A stretch of DNA of 64,000 bases from Lysinibacillus pakistanensis (GCA_001312325.1 BBDJ01000009.1:99181-163180), one strand, 5' to 3'; counted from the first letter of the stretch, positions 1 through 10,181 are shown. The notes: a model not told the origin generated them from the sequence alone. A program made the numbers and translations.

Positions 1-621
1 TAATGCTACTTCTGTTTGTGGAAGCATGGACAGCTCTGCCACAGTGAATTCCTGAACACCAGCAGCTTTTAAAGCTTCTTGTGTAGCAAAGAATTGATCT
101 GGCTCTGCATAAATAATAACTGTATCCTCTTCTTCTAGAATATCACGTGCATCAAGATCCGCTTCCATTAAAATTTCAAGAACTTCATCTGCTGACTTGC
201 CCTCTAAACCGATTACTGCCGTAGAATCAAACATGTAAGCAACTGACCCACTTACACCCATATTCCCATTATTTTTACCAAATGCTGCACGTACATCAGA
301 AGCAGTACGATTAACATTATTAGTTAAAGCATCAACGATAATCATTGTACCTGCTGGTCCAAATCCTTCATAACGTAATTCATCATAGCTTTCATCGCCA
401 GCACCTTTTGCTTTTTCAATTGCTTTTTCAATAATATGCTTAGGAACACTATATGTTTTTGCTCGTTCAAGAACAACTTTAAGCGCACGGTTTGATTCAG
501 GATCTGGTTCGCCCGATTTAGCTGCCACATAAATTTCACGTCCAAATTTTGCATAAATGCGACTTGTACTTTGGTCTTTAGACGCTTTCTTTTCTTTAAT
601 ATTGTTCCATTTACGACCCAT
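1..621 (-). CDS. yeeI: YebC/PmpR-family protein YeeI, C-terminus cut by window edge
   Basis: The minus strand encodes an uninterrupted frame that begins [16 protein letters not shown] and continues through [11 protein letters not shown] and [15 protein letters not shown], which are hallmarks of the YebC/YeeI family. Family members are about 240 residues; 207 are present and the last ~30 lie beyond the window. The family comprises DNA-binding regulators and factors that relieve ribosome stalling; which role applies here cannot be read from sequence. The ATG at 621 is the family start. A composite repeat (697-888) lies just upstream, so it probably forms part of the mRNA leader. Identification is secure; the biochemical role is inference. 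Confidence 0.93.
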   Translation of the reverse strand, partial: MGRKWNNIKEKKASKDQSTSRIYAKFGREIYVAAKSGEPDPESNRALKVVLERAKTYSVPKHIIEKAIEKAKGAGDESYDELRYEGFGPAGTMIIVDALTNNVNRTASDVRAAFGKNNGNMGVSGSVAYMFDSTAVIGLEGKSADEVLEILMEADLDARDILEEEDTVIIYAEPDQFFATQEALKAAGVQEFTVAELSMLPQTEVAL

Positions 622-696
622 TGTTTCCACTCTCTTTCAACATGTAAGTTTATCAAAATCATAGATGCGAAATTACACATCTGTATATGGTAAATC

Positions 697-888
697 AATT
701 ATGCCTAGGCATAATTGCGTCTGGAATCGGCTTTGTGCTACACAAAGAATTCCTTTTCGATTCCGTGACATCCGCCGGAGGCTTTAACTTCTTTCAGCGG
801 GTGTTTGGACACCCTCTAAAAAGTAAATAAAATTTGTATTCATCTCACCACCTATAGAGGTGGGAAACTTGTGCTGAAAGAAGTTAAA
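697..888 (+). repeat. Composite leader repeat, copy A (full length)
   Basis: In + orientation the order is: a perfect 20-base palindrome AATTATGCCTAGGCATAATT (697-716); a hairpin with outer arms GGAATCG/CGATTCC and inner arms CTTTGTG/CACAAAG; a conserved GACATCCGCCGGAGG stretch; arm TTTAACTTCTTTCAGC (783-798); hairpin GGGTGTTTGGACACCC (799-814); hairpin CCACCTATAGAGGTGG; and the closing arm GCTGAAAGAAGTTAAA (873-888), an exact complement of 783-798. On the minus strand, 843-784 is a 19-codon ORF (MNTNFIYFLEGVQTPAERS) with its AGGTGGTGAG ribosome site inside the last hairpin. The element lies 75 bases before the yeeI start codon. Other copies start near 11319, 23467, 28104, 44856, 52817 and 60268. 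Confidence 0.85.
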
Positions 889-1018
889 TACTTATCGTAT
901 CTTTACTCTGCAAATAATAACACAAAATACGCTTGCAAAGCTAGGTGTACCAATGTTTAACACAAAAAAATAAATTATGAAATTTTGCGTTATTAAGGCG
1001 CCTGACCATCAATTTCCT

Positions 1019-1484
1019 TCAGTTTTTGTTCTCCTTTGATTTTTTTTCTAGTAAAGCATAGCAGCCCTCTAAAACTAAATCATAGGTTTCTTGAAAATCC
1101 CCTGTATAGTATGGATCAGGTACATCTTTTCGATGGATAGTTAAATCTAAAAAAACGAAAAATCTTGGGCGAATCCGGACTGCCTAGCATTGCTCGAATA
1201 TTACGTATATTACTTTCATCCATACCAATAATGTAATCAAATTTTTCAAAGTCTGTCTTGTGCAATTGGCGTCCTTGCATTCCTTTTATGGCGATGCCGT
1301 ATTCTTTAAGCTTCTCTTGAGTTCCTTTGTGAGGAGGTTCACCAATATGCCATGAGCTTGTAGCGGCTGAATCCACTGCAATTTTATGAGCCAAGCTCTG
1401 CTTCTCAACCAAATCACGCATAACTGCTTCTGCCATTGGAGAGCGACAAATATTCCCCAAACATACAAAAAGTACATGAATCAT
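1019..1484 (-). CDS. Low-molecular-weight protein-tyrosine phosphatase (frameshifted)
   Basis: The product starts MIHVLFVCLGNICRSPMAE. CLGNICRS is the C-X5-R-S phosphate-binding loop of low-molecular-weight protein-tyrosine phosphatases (cytoplasmic phosphotyrosine hydrolysis). The run of seven A near 1150 shifts the frame. With six, the reading continues RFLDLTIHRKDVPDPYYTG, supplying the catalytic Asp of the DPYY motif, and ends at TGA (1019-1021) for about 155 residues, the usual length. Start 1484 is chosen because the extra upstream residues are not family-like. An S. aureus PtpA or B. subtilis YfkJ-type role is plausible; the substrate is unknown. The gene follows plsC on the same strand, with a possible terminator between them. 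Confidence 0.88.
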
Positions 1485-1507
1485 TTTCCATATCCTCCTA
1501 CAACAAA

Positions 1508-1537
1508 GCACCCAAAATCAAATGTGATTCTGAGTGC
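1508..1537 (-). terminator. Possible terminator after plsC
   Basis: Imperfect inverted repeat with arms GCACCCAAAATCA (1508-1520) and TGATTCTGAGTGC (1525-1537). Read on the minus strand it is followed by TTTGTTG. It lies between plsC and the phosphatase gene. The T tract is weak. Confidence 0.4.
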
Positions 1538-1589
1538 CCTTTTAGTTATCTACTAACGTTCAATGAATCTTCTCAAAATAACAGTGACT

Positions 1590-2198
1590 TTATTTTTTCC
1601 CTGCGGCAATGCGCTGTTCTAATTCCTCTGTTAAAGACGCTAGTTCATGCTCTAAACGATGTGTAAATTCATCGCGTCCTTCTTTGCCTTTCCCCGTAAC
1701 ATAAAAGGGTTCACCATAAATTAGATAACCTTTTCCACGTTTAAAAACATCACCAACATTACGTGCACCCACGTATGCGGCAGGTACAATTTGTGCTTTG
1801 GACAGTTGTGCTATCGTAATAGCGCCCTGCTTTAAATCTGTACCTTCTGCACTTCTAGTACCTGAAGGAAATATACCAACAATTTTCCCCTCCTTCAATA
1901 ATTGTGAGGGAATTTTAATAACACTAGGACCAGGATTATCGCGGTCAACTGGGAAGGCATTTAAACGTTTAATAAGCCAGCCAAGTCCCTTCATTTCAAA
2001 TAATTGCTTTTTAGCCATAAAATGAATTTCTTTAGGATACATCGCAACCCCTAAATTTAAAATATCAACATAGCCTGTATGGGTACATGCAATAATATAC
2101 CCACCTTCTTCTGGTAAGTTTTCCTCTCCATATACCCGAGCCTTCGAGCCCATTAATTTTAAAAATACTTTGACAACATTTGCTGCTAATTTATACAC
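1590..2198 (-). CDS. plsC: 1-acyl-sn-glycerol-3-phosphate acyltransferase
   Basis: A 202-residue intact protein with the acyltransferase block I HTGYVD (H-X4-D, residues ~39-44) and block III FPSGTRS (~110-116), a variant of FPEGTRS. PlsC adds the second acyl chain to lysophosphatidate at the cytoplasmic membrane to make phosphatidate, the precursor of membrane phospholipids. A hydrophobic N-terminus (YKLAANVVKVFLKLMG) suits membrane attachment. The length matches short Bacillus PlsC homologues. The gene ends with six A followed by TAA and has no frame break, unlike most neighbours. Specificity for lysophosphatidate rather than another lysolipid is inferred from the family. Confidence 0.88.
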   Translation of the reverse strand: MYKLAANVVKVFLKLMGSKARVYGEENLPEEGGYIIACTHTGYVDILNLGVAMYPKEIHFMAKKQLFEMKGLGWLIKRLNAFPVDRDNPGPSVIKIPSQLLKEGKIVGIFPSGTRSAEGTDLKQGAITIAQLSKAQIVPAAYVGARNVGDVFKRGKGYLIYGEPFYVTGKGKEGRDEFTHRLEHELASLTEELEQRIAAGKK

Positions 2199-2283
2199 TG
2201 TTTTATTCCTACCTTATTTCAATAGTTACCCCCATTGTAATCGAAAAGACCAGTATACTGCAATTGCATAAGTCCATTCAACG

Positions 2284-4204
2284 CTATCCGCTATAGCTAT
2301 CTTTATTATCTATCTTTCTTCTTGTCAAAACAATTTCATCAAAGTATTGTGTATAGGCAGAATCACCGGAATAGGATAAACATAAATATTGCTTTGCACG
2401 TGTCATACCAATATAAAGACGTGAAGCTTCCTGTTCTAAATCTTCCTCTAGATACCAAGGTGTATTATCAAGGTTCACAATAAATACTACTTGAAAATCC
2501 AAGCCTTTACTGCTATCAATTGTACTAATTTTGACCGATTCTTCATTGCGCTCAAAGGCACGTTTGCTGTTAGCTGATTCCGCAATCCAATAATACGGAA
2601 TTTTTAATTCTCGTAGCTTTTGCTGTAAAATGGCTACATAATCCTGTCCCTTACTCTTTCGTACCCTGTATAAAATAAGAATTTCATGATATGGGATTTT
2701 CTTTTCAACATGCAATTTCCGAATTTGTAATGCTACAATTTGAGCCTCTTCAAAGAAATTATTGCGTCGAATTATGGCTGGTTCTTCTCCTTTACGCCTT
2801 GTACTTTGCGGAGCAATAATTTCGCCCTCTATCTCCTTTGACACAACCTTATTTTTAAGTATTGAGAAATGTTGATAAAAATCCCAGGCAAACTTCACAA
2901 TTTGGGCTGTATTACGATAATTAATACTTAATACCCTTGATCGACCCTGGAAGTTTAAACCCGTATCTTGAATATAAGAGCGCGCTCGTTTATAAATTGA
3001 TTGAGCACGGTCCTCAACTAAGAGTAGTGACATGGTATCTGGATTTAGTAAATTTGCCACAAGTTTAAACCATTGACTCTCAAAATCTTGCCCCTCATCA
3101 ATCATAATAGCATCGTATTTTGGTAATATAGCTTCGCCCTTTTCTAACTTTTCTAGTAAAAGTGGTATTCTTTCCTCAGAGATTTTTAAATCCTGTCTTA
3201 AAAATGCATGAAAATTGCGGACTTGTATTTTATGAGATTTCTCTTGGAAGCCATCTATTCCCTGTGAAAAATCAAAATCAAACAAACTATCAGGGGTGTG
3301 CATCATATGAAAAATCATTTGCTCTATTGCCTTAGCGAGAGAAATATTGTAGCACAAAATTAAAATTTTCCAATCAGGATGCTGCTTAGCTAAAATCTTG
3401 GCTCTAGCTGCTAAAATTAAAGTTTTACCACTCCCAGCCACTCCACGGATTAGTCGATTTTTATCACCTATTTGCTTAGCTAATTTTTCCTGATGTAAAT
3501 CCATTGTTTTGATATCATGTAATGACAGCAATAACTGATCTTGATAAGGGACAGGTGCTTTAAATTCCGCACTTATTCTGACCTCCGGGAATAGGTGATA
3601 GCGTATTCTATTGATATCCTCTGGAGATAGAGGTTCCTTTAATCGGAATGGCATACTGAACATATTCATAATTTTTTTCAAAGAGATTTTCCTCTGAAAA
3701 GCCTTCATAGTCTGGATCTATTTCATCTCTAGTTAAACAAAAATTGGGCTCTACTATACTATAAAGATCATGTTCAATAAAATCACTTTGTGTCATTCTT
3801 GTAAATACTGCACCTGCTCCACAGGGGAATTTAAGTTTAAATTGATATTTACCTTCCAATTGCACAAGACCTTTATCCTTTTTTAGTGCATCACAAATAT
3901 GGAACATATAGTCTTTTGCTTGCCTATATGGACTTTTAACCGTTGTTTGATTTCCTTTAGCAGAACGAATCATCCAAGTATCTTGGTTGACATGCAATAA
4001 GGTATGCTTAGTATAATCTTTCACCTCAAGTACAATTAACCCCAAATCAGGACCTAAAATAACAAAATCCGGCCTTCTTCCTAAAATTTCAGGCTCATAG
4101 TAAACAATATAATCATCAGGCAGATATTCCTTCAATGTTCGAAAAAGTAAGCGCTCACCAGTTGTTGCAGTAGAACGTATTGTTTCTGGCATGGTCATTG
4201 CCAT
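2284..4204 (-). CDS. NERD-domain UvrD-like helicase (frameshifted)
   Basis: About 640 residues in two modules. Residues ~10-120 (TGERLLFRTLKEYL, RRPDFVILGPDLGLIVLEVKDY) form a NERD domain, a nuclease-related fold with D and E-V-K residues. Residues ~230-640 form a superfamily 1 helicase: Walker A RGVAGSGKTLILAAR, Walker B AIMIDEGQDF, SINYRNTAQIVKF, STIDSSKGLDFQVVF and RLYIGMTRAKQYL. Seven A near 3670 break the frame; with six it reads NLFEKIMNMFSMPFRLKEP. Such fusions occur singly or near defence and repair genes; this copy stands alone between rlmA and plsC. The role, DNA repair or anti-phage, is not determinable from sequence. Confidence 0.85.
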
Positions 4205-4254
4205 ACGTACACCTCCATCTCTATTACCTCACTTACTTCTTCTCCAGAAACGAC

Positions 4255-4282
4255 AAAACTCCTGTTTTTTTCACAGGAGTTT
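4255..4282 (-). terminator. Intrinsic terminator after the rRNA methyltransferase gene
   Basis: Inverted repeat AAACTCCTGT/ACAGGAGTTT around a T-rich loop. On the minus strand the stem is followed by TTTTG. It separates the methyltransferase gene (stop at 4299) from the helicase gene. Confidence 0.6.
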
Positions 4283-4298
4283 CCAAATCTCTTCATAG

Positions 4299-5132
4299 TT
4301 ATACACGGCCCACTAATATATCAACATCAATCGTAATTTCATTTAAACGGATAGCAGCGCCTTCTTTTTTTTATGCCACCCCATTGGCGTCATTTCAAGC
4401 AATTCTGGGATTAGTTCAGTAGCAAGTGGTGTCGTATAGGTCACGCGCTTCACATTTACTTCCATAAAGCTTTCTTTAAAACGAGCAACTATTTGGTCAT
4501 TTGAATAGGACTCCTTGTCCGAATCCGCATATAATTGTGCTCGAAGCTCATGCAAATACCTACTTTGAGGGACAACTTTTACTACACAACCACCTGGGGT
4601 CAGTAAACGTTTAAATTCTTCGTAATTTGCAGGTGATAGAATATTTAAAATGGTATCAAAGCTCGATTTTGCAAATGGACTTTTCGCCAAATCACCCACA
4701 CACCAAATCTGCTCTGGATAATGTCTAGATGCAGCAAGTATTCCTTCCTTCGCAATATCAATCCCCACACCAATGCCTTTTTTTCTCAGCCATTATACGG
4801 GCTAAATGTGAGCCCTCCCCACAGCCAGTATCAAGCACGGTTTGTGCAGGAGCAATTAGTTCTATAATTTTATCTTCAATTTCATCATAAATGCCACTAT
4901 CAATAACCGTCTTACGAGACTCAAAGAGCTCCTTGCTATATTTTGAAGCAGCTCCATGTGTCAGCATATTAATGTAGCCTTGCTTGGCAATATCAAAAGA
5001 ATGATTGGCTGAACATACCATTCTTCCTTGCTCCTGTATCGTCATGGATTCCTGACAAATCGGACAGGCAAAAAGTGATAGATTATTATTCATTAAAGCC
5101 GCTCCTGCAGCTCGTTTAGAAAGTGCCCCCAT
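4299..5132 (-). CDS. 23S rRNA (guanine-N1)-methyltransferase, RlmA type (frameshifted)
   Basis: The N-terminus carries a zinc-ribbon pattern (FACPICQESM, then C and H in MVCSANHSF). It is followed by FDIAKQGYINML and the AdoMet motif VLDTGCGEGSHLARIM, then DTILNILSP and the C-terminal LNEITIDVDILVG. This is the layout of RlmA/YxjB enzymes that methylate G745 or G748 of 23S rRNA. Runs of T near 4788 (seven) and 4377 (eight) break the frame. The start at 5132 has GGAGG eight bases upstream and overlaps the MATE gene end; an internal ATG at 5090 (MNNNLSLFACPIC) also has AGGAG and may be the true start. Translational coupling with the efflux gene is likely. Which guanine is modified is inference. 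Confidence 0.85.
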
Positions 5133-6520
5133 TTAATGTGCCTCCTTTTGTTCTGTCGGCGAAACAAGCGCATAACGCTCCCATTTTCGACTCTTCCATC
5201 TAAAGTATACGATAATCGCTCTCATCCATTCATCTGCTGATATCGCTAGCCAAATGCCTACTAGACCCCAATCTAAAACAAAAACGAATAAATACCCCAA
5301 AGGAAGACTCATACAAACCATTGATAAAAAGCCAATCTTCACAGGAAATCTAGCATCACCAGAGGCACGTAATGAGTTAATAACAACAATATTCATTGTA
5401 CGTCCTGTCTCAAGCAAAATACTTAATGCTAGTACAGAGGCACCAATAGCAATAACCTCTGTATTATTCGTAAAAACATGCATTAATGGCTTACGGAAGA
5501 TTGTCACAATCGCCACCATTGCAAATGTAAATACAAAGGCTGCACGTACACTTTTCCAAAGCTGTTGATAGGCCTGATCCTTATTGCCAGCTCCAACATA
5601 ACGGCCAATAATAATGGCTGTTCCTGTACCAATTGCAATGGCAAATAAATACGTAAACATTGAAATATTCATTGCATATTGTCTCGCTGCCAATGTCTCA
5701 GCCCCTAAATATGTTGCATAGTATAGGAAAACTATCTGACAGAATTGATAAAGCACCTGCTCAAATGCAGAAGGCAAACCAATGTTTAATATTTTTCGAA
5801 TATAGTCCTTTGAATACTCAAAATAATATTCTAGCTTCACTCTTACCTCCATTACCTGATAAAGCAGCCAGAAAAACACTAGAACCGCTAATCCACGGCT
5901 GATAACAGAAGATACAGCTGCTCCCTTTACACCTAGCTCTGGTAATCCTAAATTACCAAAGATTAAACCGTAATTTAAAATAACGTGTAGCACATTCATT
6001 CCTAGTGATACATACATTGTTTGTTTCGTCCAACCATGCACGCGAATTATTGCTGCTAATGCATTGATAATTGCCTGTAAAAAAAATAAAGCTTCCTATA
6101 ATGACTAAATAGCTTTGTGCATATTTAAGTACTTCTCCCTGTAAGTTCATCATTGTCATTAGATGACTTGCGAAGAAGAAAAAGAGCACACTCATCATGA
6201 TTCCTACAACCATGTTCATCGTAACTGCCAAAGCTGATATCTTCGCAGCTTCAAAAAAAGCGCCTTGAGCCTAAATATTGAGATACAACAATCGATGCAC
6301 CATTACCAACTACTTCAAGTATTAAAATTGCAATATGAATATATTGATTGGCTGCACCAACCCCTGATACAGCATTATCAGATAAAGCACTTAGCATAAA
6401 GGTATCAGCAAGGCCCATTAACATAAATAAAAATACTTCTAAGAAAATCGGCCAAGTTAAATGAAATAAGCTTAACTTGTTTGTGTCTTTACTATCACTT
6501 TCTTTTACTGTCGTTGCCAA
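5133..6520 (-). CDS. MATE-family multidrug efflux transporter (frameshifted)
   Basis: About 460 residues with roughly twelve hydrophobic segments and MATE signatures (LADTFMLSALSDNAVSGVGA near the N-terminus, SVISRGLAVLVFFW in the middle, NSLRASGDARFPVKIGF late). These integral-membrane antiporters export cationic drugs or metabolites against sodium or protons. Frame breaks fall at a run of seven A near 6255 (SRRFFEAAKISALA after correction) and eight A near 6074 (GSFIFLQAIINAL after correction). The start ATG at 6520 follows an AGGAG-like site. It overlaps the downstream methyltransferase gene. Substrate unknown. Confidence 0.87.
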
Positions 6521-6634
6521 TCCATTTCACTTCTCCTATTTCCATTAAAATAAATAGTATCTTATCATAGATTTCGCGACTGTAAAGAATTTTTCTAGTG
6601 TAATAAAAAAATAAAACAGCCTATCTCACTTAAA

Positions 6635-6666
6635 AACCCCTCTCACCACATCATGTGAAAGGGGTT
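6635..6666 (-). terminator. Terminator after tyrosine phosphatase gene
   Basis: Arms AACCCCTCTCAC and GTGAAAGGGGTT, a long GC-rich stem. On the minus strand it is followed by TTTTAAG, immediately after the stop at 6671. Confidence 0.7.
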
Positions 6667-6670
6667 CCTA

Positions 6671-7438
6671 TCATGTTAAACAATTAGCCTGTAATTGCCT
6701 ACGTTTATCTGCTGTTAATCCGAATTCCTGCTCTAAAAAGGCGGCCTTTGAACCATACCGTCTATCCATTGCATCAAATGCTGCCTGTAAATAATCCTCA
6801 CGAGCTGACATCAATGCATAAAATTGCTGTAATTCCCGTTCATTATAATGTTGTTGAATCGCCTGAGCCATTCTTTCAACCATCGGACGTAAATGTAAAT
6901 TTGTATCTAAATAGTCTTCCATAATTGTTTCCTCTGGTACATCTAAAGCCAGTAAAATAAGTGCACCGCCAATGCCTGTTCGATCCTTCCCGACTGCACA
7001 GTGATGAACCAGTCCAAGTTTATTCGGGTTTTGAATAATCGTCATTAACTCTTTAAAGGAAGCATTATTAAAGGGCATTTGTGCATAAAATTCCTGGAAC
7101 ATCTCTGGACTAACAACCTTATAAAAATCTTTTCTACCAGTGTTTGTTGGCATCTCAAAAGCATGATTGCCCTTTGCAGGGATTTGAATATAGTGAGCAT
7201 GCGGAAAAATGGGATTAGGATTGTTTTGGGCTTCATGATTATCACGATAGTCAAATATTGTTTTCACACCTAATGTTTCAAAAAGCTGCTTATCGGCTGC
7301 CGTCATTTTACCAAGTGCTGCTGAGCGAAAAAACAAGCGACTCTTTACGACGCGACCATCTCTCGCTTTATACCCACCCATATCACGAAAATTATAGACT
7401 GCTTCAAATGGAATAACCTTCACATTAAACTGTTTCAT
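6671..7438 (-). CDS. Tyrosine-protein phosphatase (IphP-like, PF13350 type)
   Basis: An intact 255-residue protein. VYNFRDMGGYKARDGRVVKS near the N-terminus and HHCAVGKDRTGIGGALIL (residues ~147-164; C-X5-R loop with the following T) are diagnostic of the atypical dual-specificity Tyr_phosphatase3 family. These remove phosphate from tyrosine and sometimes from phosphoinositides. A general acid Asp may lie in the FDYRDN segment. There is no signal peptide, so it acts in the cytoplasm. It is monocistronic, with its own terminator at 6635-6666. Physiological substrates are unknown. Confidence 0.88.
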   Translation of the reverse strand: MKQFNVKVIPFEAVYNFRDMGGYKARDGRVVKSRLFFRSAALGKMTAADKQLFETLGVKTIFDYRDNHEAQNNPNPIFPHAHYIQIPAKGNHAFEMPTNTGRKDFYKVVSPEMFQEFYAQMPFNNASFKELMTIIQNPNKLGLVHHCAVGKDRTGIGGALILLALDVPEETIMEDYLDTNLHLRPMVERMAQAIQQHYNERELQQFYALMSAREDYLQAAFDAMDRRYGSKAAFLEQEFGLTADKRRQLQANCLT

Positions 7439-7551
7439 TCATTACCCCTCCCATAATTCAAGCATTATTATCTTTATTTTATAGAACGAGTAGAAAGAAT
7501 ACCAATTTTTGCACTATGAATTCAAAGATTTATTCACTTCATAAAAATAAT

Positions 7552-7587
7552 ACTCCAACAATCATTCCCTTAAAATGATGTTGGAGT
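7552..7587 (-). terminator. Terminator after 7631-8144
   Basis: Arms ACTCCAACA and TGTTGGAGT, extended by ATCATT/AATGAT. On the minus strand it is followed by ATTATTTTT. Confidence 0.65.
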
Positions 7588-7630
7588 TTCAATTTGCCAA
7601 TTACGCTCGTGTCATTAATTTTTCTGATTT

Positions 7631-8144
7631 TCACTTTTTTTTATAAAAACCTTCTATAAATTGCATTAATTTTTCAAACTCCACTGAAAAAAATATCCTG
7701 TATACCAAAATATCCCTCGCTGTCCCCTATTATTTTAGCAAATTTTTTATAGAGTCGATGGATATATTCATGGTGACGATAGGCATAGAATTGAACCTCC
7801 TTTACATCTCTATGTTCTTCTAAAATATGCTTGAGCATTTGTGAAAAGCCATTAACAAAGGAACGGCTATTTTGATATTCTTTCTTTAGTAGGGCACAAT
7901 CAATAAAGACAATTTCTTTACTTTTAAAATGATCCTCCCGTAATCCCAACGTATAGCTAGCTGCCGCGATTACTTCCTGTTGGATATTATAAAAGAGAAG
8001 TAGATTTGTCTCTTCTATCATGATTGATAAACTTCCTAGAGTCTCCAAAATGGGATACATATCATCAAACATATTTCTGTTTTGTAAAAAGAAAATCGCA
8101 AACTTTTCATAATCCTCTTCTGTCTTACATTTCATTATATGCAT
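7631..8144 (-). CDS. Uncharacterised protein, possibly GNAT-fold (frameshifted near C-terminus)
   Basis: About 171 residues, soluble, not assigned to a named family. The arrangement of a hydrophobic strand (LLLFYNIQQEVIAAASYTLGL), a following strand (EIVFIDCALLKKEY), a helix, then VQFYAYRHHEYIHRLYKKFAKIIG resembles an acetyltransferase core, but no clear acetyl-CoA P-loop is visible. Seven A near 7690 break the frame; with six the end reads IFSVEFEKLMQFIEGFYKKK. It stands downstream of the aminopeptidase gene with a short gap and may share its transcript. GNAT assignment is a guess from pattern alone. Confidence 0.6.
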
Positions 8145-8159
8145 TCATCTCATCCTCCT

Positions 8160-9393
8160 CTAATCGAGAAACTTAGCTGCCCATTTTCCATCTATTAAAA
8201 TTGGTTCCACAGTGCCGTCCTCACGCACACCATTCACTTGTAGGTATTCGGAGCCAATCATAAAATCTATATGGATTATACTAGAATTAATACTGCTTTC
8301 ATGATCTACTCTATTTCCCTCTTTCAAGCCTGAAATATATCCATGCCCAATCGCTAAATGACAAGACGCATTTTCATCAAATAAAGTATGGTAAAATAGT
8401 AGATTACTTGCTGAAATAACAGAGTCATGAGGTACTAATGCAACCTCACCAATATATTTTGCTCCATCATCTTTATTCAGGATACCCTTTAACGCATCCA
8501 GCCCTTTTTTTAGCACTGCAATCAACTATCTTCCCGTATTTAAAAGTAAGGGTAAAATCATCAATTACATGCCCCTCATAAACTAATGGCTTTGTATTTT
8601 TAACCATCCCATTAACGCCCGTTTTAAGTGGTGTTGTATAAATCTCTTCTGTTGGCATATTACAAATAAATGGTGTCCCATTGACATTTGTTTCTAAGCT
8701 ATTCAGCCAATGATGATTGTTTGGTAATTCGATTTTTAAGTCTGTGCCTTCACTGATAAAATGTAAATAGCGAAAGCGCTCATCGTTTAATAGTGCTGCC
8801 CTTTTATTTAATCCTTCTATATGTTGCTCCCATGCTGCTATTGGATTTTCAGCATCCAATTTCATTATCTTAAAAAATTCCTCCCATAGCTGTTTTAGTC
8901 CTTCCTTTGGCTCCATATATGGAAAGATAGACTCTGCCCATTTCTCCGTTGGATAAGCAATAACAGTCCAGCTCACTTGCATGCTAGTCAATTTTTCGGT
9001 AAAGGAACGAAAAGCAATGGCAGAAGCATATTCAGCTTTTTCGATCTTAATTGGATCAATTCCCTCCATGTTTTGCAGATGGGGCGAAATAATATAAAGA
9101 AAGGCAGCACCATCACTAGCCATCTCTTCATATCCTTTCACAAGCCAATCTGGTGTATACCCCAACCCCTGCTCTGACATTAATTCATATTCAATGCGAG
9201 CGAGCTCTTCATCTATCCATTTAATATATACAAAATGTGCCCCATTGAGATAAGCATATCGACAAATTCTTCTGACAAAATCAGCAGCAGCAATAGATGC
9301 AGATATTACTAATGTCTGCCCTTGTTGAATATTTATTCCCACATTTATAACTAACTCCGTATACTCTTCTACTTTATTTTCAAAAGTTTTCAT
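8160..9393 (-). CDS. ampS: M29-family aminopeptidase (frameshifted)
   Basis: About 410 residues matching thermophilic aminopeptidase T/AmpS/PepS (peptidase family M29). These are cytoplasmic dimetal enzymes that trim N-terminal residues from peptides. Metal-binding segments are visible in order: the Glu of NMPTEEIYTTP, the Glu of KYIGEVALVP, the His/Tyr region LFYHTLFDENASCHLAIGHG, and the His/Asp of IHIDFMIGS near the C-terminus. Seven T near 8510 split it; removing one joins KIVDCSAKKGLDALKGILNK. The start at 9393 gives the usual family N-terminus (ENKVEEYTELVINVGINIQQ). Metal preference is not visible. Confidence 0.9.
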
Positions 9394-9441
9394 TCTTTAT
9401 TTCACTCCCTATGATTTATTGAAGACGCCAATGTATTTTTT

Positions 9442-10181
9442 TTACTTATCAATAGATAGGAAATACAGGAAAAAAATAATTAAAATAAACACTTCTTTCA
9501 ATAAAGATGCTGTCCACCCTACAGTAAGCATCTCATGGAGGATATTTGCTACATAGGTTGTTGGCAGCACATAGGAAATCCATTGGAGAATAATTGGAAG
9601 ATCGGTTATTTTTAACATAACTGGTGTTAAAAAAAGTAACAAACATCAGTAAAAATTGAGCGACAATATTTGTGAATTGCGGATTTGGCGATAAAAAAAC
9701 CCATTAAAACACCTATACCTACTACACTAAAGATTGCCAATAGTGCTACTGGTAGCAGAAGCCATTCGAAATGAAGACTCACCCCATATAGACGCTGACC
9801 TAAAATAAATACGATAATAAAGGATGGTAGGGAGGTTAAAATGCCATAAAATAATAAGGATAGTATGAAATTAACTTTACGGATGGGAAGTGATGAGTAA
9901 TATGTAAAATAGCCTCCGAATTTTTGATAAGAAATATCTTGTCCTAAAATATTCATCCCCATCAGCAGAATACTAAAAACCATATTTCCGATAATTAATC
10001 GTGCCAACTGGTCTTGATTTGAATCCCCTAATAGAAAATTTAAGAAAATCAAGGTAACCATAGGAAATATTGCAGACATAGCGATAATCCACCATAATTG
10101 ATGTCGTACAATAGCAATTTGGATTCGAAAGAGGATAAACAATTCAATAAAAATTTGAGTGAAGGGGTTCATTATTCTCAT
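9442..10181 (-). CDS. ABC-2 type transporter permease (frameshifted twice)
   Basis: About 246 residues with six hydrophobic segments (for example LWWIIAMSAIFPMVTLIFLN, LIIGNMVFSILLMGMNILG, LLLPVALLAIFSVVGIGVLM). It resembles ABC-2 export permeases. Runs of seven A near 9691 and 9637 break the frame; corrected, it continues through LTPVMLKITDLPIILQWISY. I chose the ATG at 10181 because an AGAGGAG site lies about eight bases upstream; it starts five bases after the ATPase gene stop. It pairs with that ATPase as a two-gene exporter. The likely cargo is unknown; a proline-rich micro-ORF begins the unit. Confidence 0.8.

Noticed and set aside
342..698. Open minus-strand frame of 118 codons opposite the start of the window
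   Set aside because: It is a shadow of the yeeI frame, which reads through with strong family motifs.
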